NCBI GenBank assembly: GCA_041665465.1
Contig: JBAYIU010000001.1
Coordinates: 1,054,001 to 1,118,000 of the forward strand
Origin: JACRPH01 sp041665465
GTDB lineage: Archaea; Nanobdellota; Nanobdellia; Woesearchaeales; GW2011-AR9
Direction of reading: 5' to 3'
DNA: 64,000 nucleotides
Shown: positions 16,378 to 24,579 of the stretch, one piece after another
How positions within the stretch are numbered: the first letter of the stretch is position 1
Layout of the letters: every line of letters starts with the position of its first letter
Position numbers and translations under genes: made by a program
Notes under the pieces: generated by a model
What the model was told of the DNA's origin: nothing
Database searches by the model: none
The model's input: the letters and a program-made list of their open reading frames with translations, nothing else

Positions 16378-17574
16378 ATGGAAGATCAAGATTTAATCAA
16401 TAATCTGATGGGATATCTTTCCCAGAAAGGAAATCTGACTATTGAAGACATTCACAATCTAAGTTATAAGAATCCTCAACTCTATTATCGCTCTTTTATG
16501 GAATTCTTACATCAATATTATCCGGAAAGCCATAAAAGTATTATTGATGCTATTGGAGATATTAAGTCGCACGGAATGAACTTTACCGTTCCTCAAAAAA
16601 TAGTTGATCTGGGGATGGCTTGTTTTCCTAAAGGATATTTGGAAGAGAATAAACTGCCCAAGCATACTTCTTTAAAATCGCTTAAATGTGTTTTTAATCA
16701 TGAGAGTTATCCTATTGAAACTTTTCCCGGAAAGACAACTCGTCGCTTGAAAAATTATCTTTTAGAGAGAGAAGCACAAATTAAATTTCATAATTCTAAT
16801 CTGCTGGACCTAGTTAAAAAAGTTCACCCCGAAACAGATTTTTTAAACTTGTGTGCTCGAAGATTAAAAAGAGATAAAATCACTCAAGACTTAGATGATG
16901 TTGAGACACCTCTTTTACCCGAAGTGGTTAAATTTGCTTTAAATGCCTGTTCTGTTTTGTTTGCTGCAGAAAAAGAAGAAGGTAAAGTGGTTATTGCTGT
17001 TCCGGGAATCCCGGGAGCAAAAGCTGAACCAGATCACGAAGTGGAAGGATGTTACTTTAACAATGAAGCCATTTTTGCTTTAGAACAAGCTAACCAAGGA
17101 AAAAAGATAGCTATCCTGGATTTGAATGCTAGTTTTAATCATGGCTTGTTTAGATTCTGTTTTGGACATAAGAATATCATGCTGATTGGAATTCACGTAG
17201 ATCCATTAGTAGATCCTACCTTATCTTATCGTCAAGATAGTACTAGCAAATTGAATAGTTACCAATATAATCTAGAAGTAGGAACTAATGGTCATGATTA
17301 CTTAGTCTGTCTAGAAAAAGCCTTGAAGAATATTCCTGAGAACCAAGACTTACTTTTAGTGATTGTTGGAACGAATAGTTATCTTTTGGATAGCGTAGGA
17401 CTACTCTGCGTAGAAGCTCAGTATTTTCGTAAGTTTGGAGAAATAATTGGAATGGAAGCCAGTAAAAAGAAAGTTAAGAAGATAATCCTCACTCCTGGCG
17501 AAGGATATGAGGAAGTTTCTCCTCAGTTGTTGGTTGATTTTTGTCTTGGAATGATTGAGAAGGCAAGTAATTGA
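16378..17574 (+). CDS. Histone deacetylase-like protein with altered metal site
   Basis: The C-terminal half follows the arginase/deacetylase fold: GCYFNNEAIFALEQA (from residue 224) matches the GFCxFNN motif, ILDLNASFNHG (246-256) sits where DxDxHHGxG is expected, IGIHVDP corresponds to SxH, VGTNSYLLDSVG (330-341) to GxDxxxxDxxG, and a GEGY motif near the end to EGGY. By this hand alignment the three zinc ligands (Asp, His, Asp) have become Asn250, Ser252 and Asn333, so ordinary deacetylase chemistry is unlikely. The first 180 residues are an unrecognised, mostly helical region. It lies in a same-strand run with two peptides and an NadE-like protein. Confidence 0.75.
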   Translation: MEDQDLINNLMGYLSQKGNLTIEDIHNLSYKNPQLYYRSFMEFLHQYYPESHKSIIDAIGDIKSHGMNFTVPQKIVDLGMACFPKGYLEENKLPKHTSLKSLKCVFNHESYPIETFPGKTTRRLKNYLLEREAQIKFHNSNLLDLVKKVHPETDFLNLCARRLKRDKITQDLDDVETPLLPEVVKFALNACSVLFAAEKEEGKVVIAVPGIPGAKAEPDHEVEGCYFNNEAIFALEQANQGKKIAILDLNASFNHGLFRFCFGHKNIMLIGIHVDPLVDPTLSYRQDSTSKLNSYQYNLEVGTNGHDYLVCLEKALKNIPENQDLLLVIVGTNSYLLDSVGLLCVEAQYFRKFGEIIGMEASKKKVKKIILTPGEGYEEVSPQLLVDFCLGMIEKASN

Positions 17575-17621
17575 TTAAGATAATTAACAAAAAGTAAAAA
17601 ATAAAACGGAGATGGAATAAA

Positions 17622-18011
17622 ATGAATGGAAAAACAGAATACCAAAAACCAAATTATGAAGTGGTAGGAACAAAGATGATGTATGCGGTGCATATGGGGC
17701 AGTTAGGAGTGAAATCGGCAGGTCCGTTGAGCTCAACAAATTTAACTTACGATGCAGTATTTGGAGAGATGCGTAAAAAAGTAATGGAATGGAGTGGAAG
17801 ATATGGAGCACAATTGCCCGCCGGAAAAGAGTATGAAGCTTGGACTGCCATCGGAGATATTTTGCATACTGCTTATGGGGTTAGACCAACTAATTACTCT
17901 GAAGCGGTAGGTTTAGTTAACCAACTAAAAAGTGATCTTCCTGCAGATCAGTTAAGTGCTACAGTTGGAACTGATGATCGTACTGAAAGAAAACAGTGTG
18001 TAAACTTTTAG
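17622..18011 (+). CDS. Hypothetical protein, 129 aa
   Basis: Not recognised. It is a soluble protein with a single cysteine, four residues from the end (CVNF). A central stretch KEYEAWTAIGDILHTAYGVRP and a GPLSSTNLTYDAVFGEM segment look globular. GGAG precedes the ATG. The next gene (NadE-like) begins 9 nt after the stop, so the two are probably expressed together. The C-terminal CxxX is reminiscent of a prenylation signal but lacks the aliphatic pair. Confidence 0.75.
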   Translation: MNGKTEYQKPNYEVVGTKMMYAVHMGQLGVKSAGPLSSTNLTYDAVFGEMRKKVMEWSGRYGAQLPAGKEYEAWTAIGDILHTAYGVRPTNYSEAVGLVNQLKSDLPADQLSATVGTDDRTERKQCVNF

Positions 18012-18020
18012 AGTAATACC

Positions 18021-19034
18021 ATGAAACCTTTATCTCCCGAAATATTAGTTAAGGAAACTGTTGATCTTCTACGAGCAGACCAAACCAGAAAAGGGTATAA
18101 TGGCTGTTTGTGCTTACTTAGTGCTGGTCCTGGTAAAGATGGAAAAGGAGCTCCTGGATTAGGTAGTGCAGTTACTCTTCGTTTATTGATGGAAGCGTTT
18201 GGTAAAGAAAAGGTGATGGCAGTTACGTATGTTTTAGATTCTGCTAAACCAGAAGATTTTTCTAAATATATTGGAATAACTTTTCCTTCAGTGGATTTTG
18301 TTAATCCCAACACTAAAGAGCCGTGGGAAGCAGTACGGGGGATATTGGGTGGATATCATCGATTAGATTGGGTAGAAGCAACCAGCAAGTTTGCTCGACA
18401 ATTAGGGATAATGCATAGCTCTCATCGTATGACTGGGTATGCTTTATCTCATTGTTGGTACTTATTACGTGAAACCGGAACGGATCGTCATCCTGCTGAC
18501 GTTGCGTCTAATCTGCGTTCGATACTTGCCAGAGAGATGGCTAACCAGTATAACAAACAAGTAGCTAGTGGTTATAATCTAGTAACGAGGATGCTTTTTG
18601 AAGGAGATAAGTTAGAAGATTCAGGAGATATTGCACCAGTAATGAACTTTGATCGTTCTACTTTAATAGCGATAGGAAGGTATTTGGGGTTAGAAGAGAA
18701 TATTCTTCAAGCTCCCCCTAGTAATGGTGCTCAATCTATGACTAAACATAATCTGGCTTATACTGACAAATTCGGTGCAAATCGTTATTACACAAAGTTT
18801 TTCAAAGAAATTGGATTAACTGTTTCAGATTGGAAATCGGAACTGGTACAGGTAGTTGATCAAGCTTTTTATAATGCTCGAACTGGCCTACCCTTGAATC
18901 AAGGTTTGGAAAGTGTAACTGATGAAAGAGTGTTAGAAGGAATAAAGAGGATAGCAGCTTGTTATCATAAAAATCATGATAAGGATGATTGTGTTGCTTT
19001 AAGTGTGGAACAGGTTGATGAATTAAGAAAATAA
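18021..19034 (+). CDS. NAD synthetase-like protein with rewritten PP-loop
   Basis: The chain is recognisable as the NH3-dependent NAD synthetase (NadE) fold: SAVTLRLLMEAFGKEKVMAV follows the nucleotide loop (from residue 49), and GDIAPVMNFDRST (about 202-214) followed by GRYLGLEENILQAPPSNG matches the dimer/substrate region. The ATP-binding SGGxDS is replaced by S34-A-G-P-G-K-D-G-K-G and a further GAPGLGS, i.e. a longer, Gly/Lys-rich loop. The VGTxNxSE substrate motif is also not kept. It may bind a nucleotide but make something other than NAD. It is coupled to the 129-aa gene. Confidence 0.75.
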   Translation: MKPLSPEILVKETVDLLRADQTRKGYNGCLCLLSAGPGKDGKGAPGLGSAVTLRLLMEAFGKEKVMAVTYVLDSAKPEDFSKYIGITFPSVDFVNPNTKEPWEAVRGILGGYHRLDWVEATSKFARQLGIMHSSHRMTGYALSHCWYLLRETGTDRHPADVASNLRSILAREMANQYNKQVASGYNLVTRMLFEGDKLEDSGDIAPVMNFDRSTLIAIGRYLGLEENILQAPPSNGAQSMTKHNLAYTDKFGANRYYTKFFKEIGLTVSDWKSELVQVVDQAFYNARTGLPLNQGLESVTDERVLEGIKRIAACYHKNHDKDDCVALSVEQVDELRK

Positions 19035-19089
19035 GGATAACCCTCTTTAGTGGTTGGAAGTTGGGTCTTAAATCCTGGTAAAAAGTAAA

Positions 19090-19100
19090 GTTTATATACT
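19090..19100 (+). promoter_or_regulatory. TATA box of the P-loop protein gene
   Basis: GTTTATATACT is centred about 30 nt before the tandem ATG codons at 19127 and 19130. It fits a leaderless transcript and separates this gene from the NadE-like gene upstream. Confidence 0.5.
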
Positions 19101-19126
19101 TTTATCTCTGTACTTAAAGATGATAG

Positions 19127-19714
19127 ATGATGAAAAATAAGAGATCAAAAATACCTCACTTAGTATCTCAATCTCGATTGTACCCATTAGGGACTCCCGT
19201 AATTTTCACGGATGGGTCTTATCTCTTTGAAACTTTCGCAAAAGAGTACATTACTCATAAGAAAGGATTGTTCATAATGGCTCCTTCTGGTGTGGGGAAG
19301 ACTTATTTTATCAAAAGCCAGAAAGAAAAACATTGGATTGATGGAGATGATCTTTGGAAATCTGCCCACGCTCATCCTAAAGATGGGTGGTGGTTAGAAC
19401 CAGATGAATTTATGGATGAGATTGATCGACGTTCAGATATGATGACTGAGCAAGCAAAAAAACTAGGATTTTGGATTATGGGTGCTTCTAATTTTGGGCT
19501 TAAACCAGATGCTATTGTTATCCCTCACTGGTCTACTCACAAAAAATACATTAAACATAGAGAAACACACAACTATGATGGAGGAGCTACTTCAGATAGA
19601 TTAAATCAAGTTTTGGAGCACCGAAAGACTATCTTACGTTGGGAGAAAAAAGGAGTACCTAAGTTTAGATCTGTTAAGGAAGCAGTTGATTATCTTACTA
19701 AAAAGATTAAATAA
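19127..19714 (+). CDS. P-loop NTPase/kinase-like protein
   Basis: A 195-aa protein with a Walker A motif APSGVGKT at residues 52-59, followed by HWIDGDDLW, the acidic substrate position of small nucleotide or sugar kinases. A further strand, GFWIMGASN, ends the core. A C-terminal helix closes the protein (FRSVKEAVDYLTKKI). The substrate is unknown. Two start codons are in tandem; either would follow the TATA box at 19090. It stands between the NadE-like gene and a phosphatase-like gene. Confidence 0.75.
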   Translation: MMKNKRSKIPHLVSQSRLYPLGTPVIFTDGSYLFETFAKEYITHKKGLFIMAPSGVGKTYFIKSQKEKHWIDGDDLWKSAHAHPKDGWWLEPDEFMDEIDRRSDMMTEQAKKLGFWIMGASNFGLKPDAIVIPHWSTHKKYIKHRETHNYDGGATSDRLNQVLEHRKTILRWEKKGVPKFRSVKEAVDYLTKKIK

Positions 19715-19820
19715 TCCGATAAAAAGAAATAATCAAATAGATAAAGTGTATTGATTATAATTCCTTTGATAAAAGTATGGTGATGTTAAGATTAAGAACA
19801 AAAATAAGAATAAGAAACAG

Positions 19821-21170
19821 GTGTATCATAAAGCGAGTAAACAATTGAGGTTGTTAGTAAATAGTTTTATCGCTTTAACTCATCTTCATAAACAGGTTGA
19901 AAATGCGGAAGGAGATGTTCTTAAAGTTAGCGAAGCTCGAGCTTTATCAGAGATTAAACATATTTGGCATGGTCTGCGTACCGGATTCTTTAATAGTGAG
20001 GAAAGATCAGAAAGAAAAGTAGCAACCAATTATGAACAACTGTTAGGTTTAACTAAAAAGGTAGAGGTAGATTTGCCTGCAGAGGAGATCGTAAAGATTA
20101 ATCGGATCTTAAAAGAAGGAGGGGTGTTCAATTCTCTCTTAAAAAAGCTTGGCTCGAGAGGAGGAGAGATTGAAGCTTCTTTGGAAGCAGCGATGGCTTT
20201 TCCTAAGGATGTATCTAAGTTAAAAGCAGCTCAGGAGTTAATTGAAACAGCAATTAACACCATCACCAGTTTTGAAGTGGGTATGAAAGCATTATTGAAA
20301 GAGATAGATAAACAAGAACCTGTTTCAATAGATGCTATTAAGAGGCTAGAGGTTTCTGATTTGTTGCCTGAGGTGCCAAAACTCGGGGAAACATTAATTG
20401 TTCTACAACGCAATGCTAAAGATATTCGTGATCCTTATCAACCAGACAATGGTCCACTGGATGTTGGTGCAATAGAAAGCACTTTAGCACAGGCGGATAT
20501 GTTTTTTGATAAGATTTTTTCTAGTTTATCTAGTTCAGATAAATCAACAGTTGACATTATGGTGATGGCTAGTGATGCTGTATTGAGTACTCCTGAAGGA
20601 ATGAGAAGCGGTCGCAAAAGAGCAGTAGATACAGCACAATTGGTGATTGATTCTATTCGAAAAGTGTTTCAAAGACAAGGCGTATCTAACCGACAGCTTC
20701 TTAATAATACCTTAAGAATGGGTGGTGGGCCAATTGAAGTTTCAGAACTGAGAGACCTGTCAATATTGGAACAGTCTCCTGCGTTTGTGGACCTTTTAAG
20801 AAAGAGATATGGGACAGGAATTGGTTTTTGGGATGCTTATGAGAACGATGTAGAAAAAAAGATTCGTAAGAAAATGGGAGCAGAAGGTCCTGAAGAAATA
20901 GCTGACAGAGTGTACCATGCTTTATCTATCTGGGGCCAGATATCCAAACAACATCATTTAAAATATCCTAATCGTAGACTAATTATCTGGGCTGTAAGCC
21001 ATTATGATACCATCAGTCCTTTTATCAAGAAGTATGTTTTAAAAATGAGAAAACAAATCTATTTGCCCGTAGCACACGGAGGAGGAGTTATTCTTATGAT
21101 CAATCAAAGAGGAAAAATTGATTGTCTACTTAGAAATAGAAGATTAGCTGTAAAGAAGATTAAATGGTGA
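19821..21170 (+). CDS. Large protein with degenerate histidine-phosphatase-like end
   Basis: The N-terminal 200 residues are helical and unrecognised. From about residue 245 the pattern resembles the histidine phosphatase (phosphoglycerate mutase) superfamily: VMASDAVLSTPEG...RAVDTAQLV is like the S-x-x-x-R-A-x-x-T-A segment, and RLIIWAVSHYDTISPF (about 394-409) is like the late VSHGD motif. The N-terminal RHG signature with the catalytic histidine is not seen, so activity is doubtful. The start is GTG, because a stop lies just upstream in frame and no ATG is available between. Confidence 0.7.
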   Translation: MYHKASKQLRLLVNSFIALTHLHKQVENAEGDVLKVSEARALSEIKHIWHGLRTGFFNSEERSERKVATNYEQLLGLTKKVEVDLPAEEIVKINRILKEGGVFNSLLKKLGSRGGEIEASLEAAMAFPKDVSKLKAAQELIETAINTITSFEVGMKALLKEIDKQEPVSIDAIKRLEVSDLLPEVPKLGETLIVLQRNAKDIRDPYQPDNGPLDVGAIESTLAQADMFFDKIFSSLSSSDKSTVDIMVMASDAVLSTPEGMRSGRKRAVDTAQLVIDSIRKVFQRQGVSNRQLLNNTLRMGGGPIEVSELRDLSILEQSPAFVDLLRKRYGTGIGFWDAYENDVEKKIRKKMGAEGPEEIADRVYHALSIWGQISKQHHLKYPNRRLIIWAVSHYDTISPFIKKYVLKMRKQIYLPVAHGGGVILMINQRGKIDCLLRNRRLAVKKIKW

Positions 21171-21211
21171 ATAATCTGTAAATTTTAATATTCATCAAAA
21201 GGGGTTGTAAT

Positions 21212-21769
21212 ATGACACAAAAAAAACAAAAATACATTAATTATTTTGGGTATGGAAGTAATCGCGATCTGGCTATGATGGCCGCTATGGTGGGAAGAAA
21301 AAGAATTTCTGGACTTCCAGCTAAATTATTGGGGTATGCTTTATGTATTCAGAAGATAAACGATATCTCTGCAAAGGTCCTTAAGACTGCTCCTTCCCCT
21401 CGTTCTCCTCGTGAAATTCTTACCACCTGCTTTGATAAAAAATTTGAGTTATACATAATAAAACCTAAAGCGCATGCTGTAACTTATGGTACTTTATGGA
21501 AACTTACTCCCAAAGAGATTGACTTAGTAAAAGATTGGGAAATGCTTGCTTTTGGTATGCAAGAAGATATAAACGGGGTAGTGATTGATCATAAAGGTAA
21601 GAAGATTCTTGCTTATACTCATGGATCACTCTCAACTCGATTGTCCATAAACAGGATAGTAGAAGGGGATGATTATGAGATTTATCTTGTTCCCAAGAAA
21701 AAGATATTGGGTGTGGCAGTGGTTTCACGTAAAGAGTATCTTGAAGGATTAAGGAAGAAGAAAAAATAA
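21212..21769 (+). CDS. Gamma-glutamylcyclotransferase-like protein
   Basis: The start YINYFGYGSNRDLAMM contains the YGSN signature of the AIG2/gamma-glutamylcyclotransferase fold, whose members cleave gamma-glutamyl amines or peptides. HAVTYGTLWKLTPKEIDLVKDWE (middle) matches the V-x-G-x-L-[YW]-x-[IL]-[TS] segment of the family, where the catalytic glutamate follows soon after. GGGGTTGTAATATG supplies a start signal. It converges on the CYTH gene with a 10-nt gap. Confidence 0.8.
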   Translation: MTQKKQKYINYFGYGSNRDLAMMAAMVGRKRISGLPAKLLGYALCIQKINDISAKVLKTAPSPRSPREILTTCFDKKFELYIIKPKAHAVTYGTLWKLTPKEIDLVKDWEMLAFGMQEDINGVVIDHKGKKILAYTHGSLSTRLSINRIVEGDDYEIYLVPKKKILGVAVVSRKEYLEGLRKKKK

Positions 21770-21779
21770 TTATAGGAGA

Positions 21780-22301
21780 TTATACTTTTTTCTCATATCC
21801 CCATTTCTTTAGTTCTTGTTCGATATCAACATATTTCTTTCCACAGAGCATTCCTCCCGCAAAAACTTCTTTACTGGTCTTAGTTACTTCAACTAAACAG
21901 AACTCTGGAATGGTAAACCCCTCTTTTTCTTCTAAACTAGGAAATTCAAATTCTACTAAGATCAATCCTTTTAAATCTCCTTGAAAAACGTCAATCTCTG
22001 CTATTAAGTTTTGGTAAGGATAATAATATCTTACCTTGTGTACTCTTTTCCCGGTTATTTCTTTTTCTAACTCTTTAAACTCTTCTTCGTTGATGAGAAG
22101 GTTATCTTCTTTTAGTTTAGATGTGTCTCCATCGATAACTTCTTTTCTGGTTATCTCATACTTATTCCCGTTTTTTCTGATCCTTAAATTCGGATTATGA
22201 TGATGAGCGGGAAGGTAAATATCGATAATTTCTTTAAATTTGCATTGATGAAGAAGCTCTGGGAGATACTTTATCAAGAATTTTCTTTCGTGTTCGATCA
22301 T
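21780..22301 (-). CDS. CYTH domain protein
   Basis: The N-terminal IEHERKF holds the ExExK motif that defines the CYTH (adenylate cyclase/thiamine triphosphatase) superfamily. Members bind triphosphates in a beta-tunnel with metal ions. Further features are the basic NLRIRKNGNKYEITRK, the acidic strand LIAEIDVFQGDLKGLILVEFEF, and the late EVTKT. The ATG at 22301 is preferred over an upstream TTG in frame (22307). Length 173 aa is typical of a single CYTH domain. Substrate is open: inorganic triphosphate, thiamine triphosphate or ATP. Confidence 0.85.
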   Translation of the reverse strand: MIEHERKFLIKYLPELLHQCKFKEIIDIYLPAHHHNPNLRIRKNGNKYEITRKEVIDGDTSKLKEDNLLINEEEFKELEKEITGKRVHKVRYYYPYQNLIAEIDVFQGDLKGLILVEFEFPSLEEKEGFTIPEFCLVEVTKTSKEVFAGGMLCGKKYVDIEQELKKWGYEKKV

Positions 22302-22337
22302 AATCAATAAAAATTTAGGGGATTAATAAAGTTAATC

Positions 22338-23051
22338 TTATAATTTTCTTAGATTTGAAACAAATTTCCTTCTTCCTACTTTAAACCCTACTAAGTAATA
22401 TCCTGCACTTAGAAGATAAAATAAGTTTGGAATAACAGTTAAGATGGATGGAAGATCTGATTTAGAAGATAAGTATGCTTGTAGCATATAACCTAAGAAA
22501 AATAAGAACACTCCGGTAGAAATGTACCCTAAAGAACGGTCAATCAATCCTGCTCTTATCCTGACGTGGATAGGATAGCTTAACACGAACATCAAAGAGA
22601 TGATCAGAGGAGAGAGGATACTAAATGTTGGTTGAGATGAGTTGGGAAGGACCAGTTCAAACTCTAAGTAGATTAACCATAACAGAACCATCCCAACGAT
22701 CCCTAAAAAAAACCATTTATCTTTACTATTAAGATGATGAACTTTACTAGAGCTTTTCCAAAAATGGGTTAAGGCGATAATGAACAATAAATAATGGAAT
22801 ATTAAGATTCCTTCAGTCCAATTGGATGAAATCTTAAGTAAGGGAAAGATCTCTCTGGTTAAAGATGATAAAAATAAGAACATCATTCCCCACATTAACC
22901 ATACTATAACATTTCTCTTAACTCGATGTAAATGTTCAACATTCTCTTGGTGAACCAAGAACTTAGTGGTACGAACAGCTAAGATCGTTCCCAATCCCAA
23001 TATAACTATCCTTAATATTTCTAATATTTGGTTAATTAAAGTGGAGTTCAT
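22338..23051 (-). CDS. Multi-pass membrane protein, 237 aa
   Basis: Not recognised. About seven hydrophobic segments alternate with short loops, e.g. ILRIVILGLGTILAV, VWLMWGMMFLFLSSL and FFLGIVGMVLLWLIYL. The C-terminus is basic (VGRRKFVSNLRKL). It overlaps the upstream membrane protein gene by four bases (ATGA), so the two are made together and may form a complex. Confidence 0.75.
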   Translation of the reverse strand: MNSTLINQILEILRIVILGLGTILAVRTTKFLVHQENVEHLHRVKRNVIVWLMWGMMFLFLSSLTREIFPLLKISSNWTEGILIFHYLLFIIALTHFWKSSSKVHHLNSKDKWFFLGIVGMVLLWLIYLEFELVLPNSSQPTFSILSPLIISLMFVLSYPIHVRIRAGLIDRSLGYISTGVFLFFLGYMLQAYLSSKSDLPSILTVIPNLFYLLSAGYYLVGFKVGRRKFVSNLRKL

Positions 23052-23737
23052 GTTCTAAAGCTGGGAGGTATAGTTGGAGGTTGATATCGGGGTTGATAAG
23101 GAGGAGGGACAGTTTGGGTATTGAAAGGATCTTTTCTAGGGCCGGAAGGTTCTGCGAAAGGGTTTGGTTCAGAGAGTTCACTCTCTTGAAGATCTTCAAC
23201 CATCGCTTTTGGATTGGGGGTGTAACGGTCTAATAATTCAATAAAGAAATAGAACAGGGGGAAGAAAATGATTACGGCAAGAATATGTTCTAACGAGAAT
23301 GGTATTTCATTATAGAAAACCGGTACAAACATAGCAAAGACGTAAGTTACTTCTCTCACTCTGCCAATATATTTAATGATGGGGTTACCTTTAATCCCAA
23401 ATCCGATAATTAATCCGCCGTATCCAAAGATAGCAGCAATTAGTACAAAACGGAGAACAATATCAAAAGTGTTGGTTATAATCCCTTCTGATATTAATCT
23501 TAACGTTTGTCTAGTACAATCAATACTTCCCCAAAGGATAATCACCGCATTAGTGATGGCGTTCCCCATAGAAGTGCCTCTTTTCTCTTGAAAGAATTCT
23601 GCAAAGAACCAAGCAATCCATACCGGAATTAGTAACCAAAGCATATCTACATTCTTAAAAGGGATAATAAAAATAGTGGTCAACCAGTCTCTAAACAGTT
23701 CCCATAAGTACACTGCTGCGTTTAGATACCAAACCAT
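23048..23737 (-). CDS. Membrane protein with Pro-rich cytoplasmic tail, 229 aa
   Basis: Not recognised. Hydrophobic segments include MLWLLIPVWIAWFFAEF, FVLIAAIFGYGGLIIGF and HILAVIIFFPLFYFFIEL. The last 45 residues are soluble and rich in Pro, Glu and Gln (NTQTVPPPYQPRYQPPTIPP), a likely flexible tail. Its stop overlaps the start of the 237-aa membrane protein. GAGGTAAAG gives a Shine-Dalgarno. Confidence 0.75.
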   Translation of the reverse strand: MVWYLNAAVYLWELFRDWLTTIFIIPFKNVDMLWLLIPVWIAWFFAEFFQEKRGTSMGNAITNAVIILWGSIDCTRQTLRLISEGIITNTFDIVLRFVLIAAIFGYGGLIIGFGIKGNPIIKYIGRVREVTYVFAMFVPVFYNEIPFSLEHILAVIIFFPLFYFFIELLDRYTPNPKAMVEDLQESELSEPNPFAEPSGPRKDPFNTQTVPPPYQPRYQPPTIPPSFRT

Positions 23738-23790
23738 CTTTACCTCTTTTAAGCAAAAGGATTGTTTTTCTTTTTATAAAGGTTGCTGGA

Positions 23791-23800
23791 GGATATATAT
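23791..23800 (+). promoter_or_regulatory. TATA box deciding the start of the next gene
   Basis: GGATATATAT is centred near 23796, which predicts transcription from about 23822. The longest open frame begins at ATG 23815, before that point, so the next in-frame ATG at 23848 is the better start. Confidence 0.5.
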
Positions 23801-23847
23801 TTTGGGCAGGCGATATGTTTATATTATTCTTGAAGGTTGAAAAGGGG

Positions 23848-24486
23848 ATGGCTAAAGACAAAGGATATGGCGTGTTTAAGTTGTATGAAAGGACTGATGC
23901 CGATTTAGGAAGATCTCCGTTAGAGAAAGTAGTGGTAGTGGAAGTTCCTTATGTTGAAGATATGATTCTGCGTGAACTTAAAGAGGGGGTTATCGCTTTT
24001 GGTGACCCTAACCACGTTTTTAAGAGTCTTGGTAAAACTGGGTTTAGAGAATTTTATCTCGATCATGGTGTTAGTTATACTGATTATAATTTTGAGAGAT
24101 TGGGAGTTATTTCTTCTGAGAAGATTCCTGATTTTGAAGGGTATTGTAAACAACAATGGGATGCTTATCCCTTGAGTGTAATAGGAAGAGTAGCTCAAGT
24201 AAGGAGTTTACTTGATCAATTACAAGGAGATACGAGTAAAGTGCTAGTGTTACAAGAGGGATTAGATAAAGCTCATGTTACTTCTGGAGATCTTGTTGAA
24301 CGGAGTGTTGCTAATCTGTGGATGAGAAGATGGTTATCTTCAGATGTTAGTGAATATTCTCGTCGCTTAAATGGTTGGAAAAGAATTATTGATGAAGTTG
24401 TTTTGAAAGATGTTTCTCCAGAAAAACTGCAAGCTCCTACTTTGGGGGGATTGGCGGTAAAATATCTTTCTAAGGAGGTAAGGTAA
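23848..24486 (+). CDS. Hypothetical protein, 212 aa
   Basis: Not recognised. A soluble protein starting MAKDKGYGVFKLYERTDADL. The first half is strand-rich, the second helical (VIGRVAQVRSLLDQLQ, VANLWMRRWLSSDVSEYSRR). No metal-binding or catalytic motif stands out. The start at 23848 is chosen because the TATA box at 23791 predicts transcription from about 23822; an upstream ATG at 23815 would add 11 residues. Its 3' end contains a strong Shine-Dalgarno for the 20-codon gene that follows. Confidence 0.75.
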   Translation: MAKDKGYGVFKLYERTDADLGRSPLEKVVVVEVPYVEDMILRELKEGVIAFGDPNHVFKSLGKTGFREFYLDHGVSYTDYNFERLGVISSEKIPDFEGYCKQQWDAYPLSVIGRVAQVRSLLDQLQGDTSKVLVLQEGLDKAHVTSGDLVERSVANLWMRRWLSSDVSEYSRRLNGWKRIIDEVVLKDVSPEKLQAPTLGGLAVKYLSKEVR

Positions 24487-24487
24487 A

Positions 24488-24550
24488 ATGACTGATGGTA
24501 AGAAGAAAAGCAGAGCCAGAGAAATACCTTATCGTGGCGGACCGAAATAA
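24488..24550 (+). CDS. Microprotein gene, 20 codons
   Basis: A very short frame beginning MTDGKKKSRA and ending YRGGPK. Immediately upstream is TAAGGAGGTAAGG (24472-24484), one of the best Shine-Dalgarno sequences in the window, placed about 9 nt before the ATG and overlapping the stop region of the 212-aa gene. Such a signal would be hard to explain without a start codon to serve. The peptide is strongly basic and Gly/Pro-ended. Function unknown. Confidence 0.5.
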   Translation: MTDGKKKSRAREIPYRGGPK

Positions 24551-24579
24551 ATCTTCAGATTAATGTTACTTTATCTTCA

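Noticed and set aside
19777..19820. Frameshift upstream of the 449-aa gene at 19821
   Set aside because: An ATG at 19777 is in another frame and stops soon after; the GTG start is simpler and no homologue is known to require extra residues.
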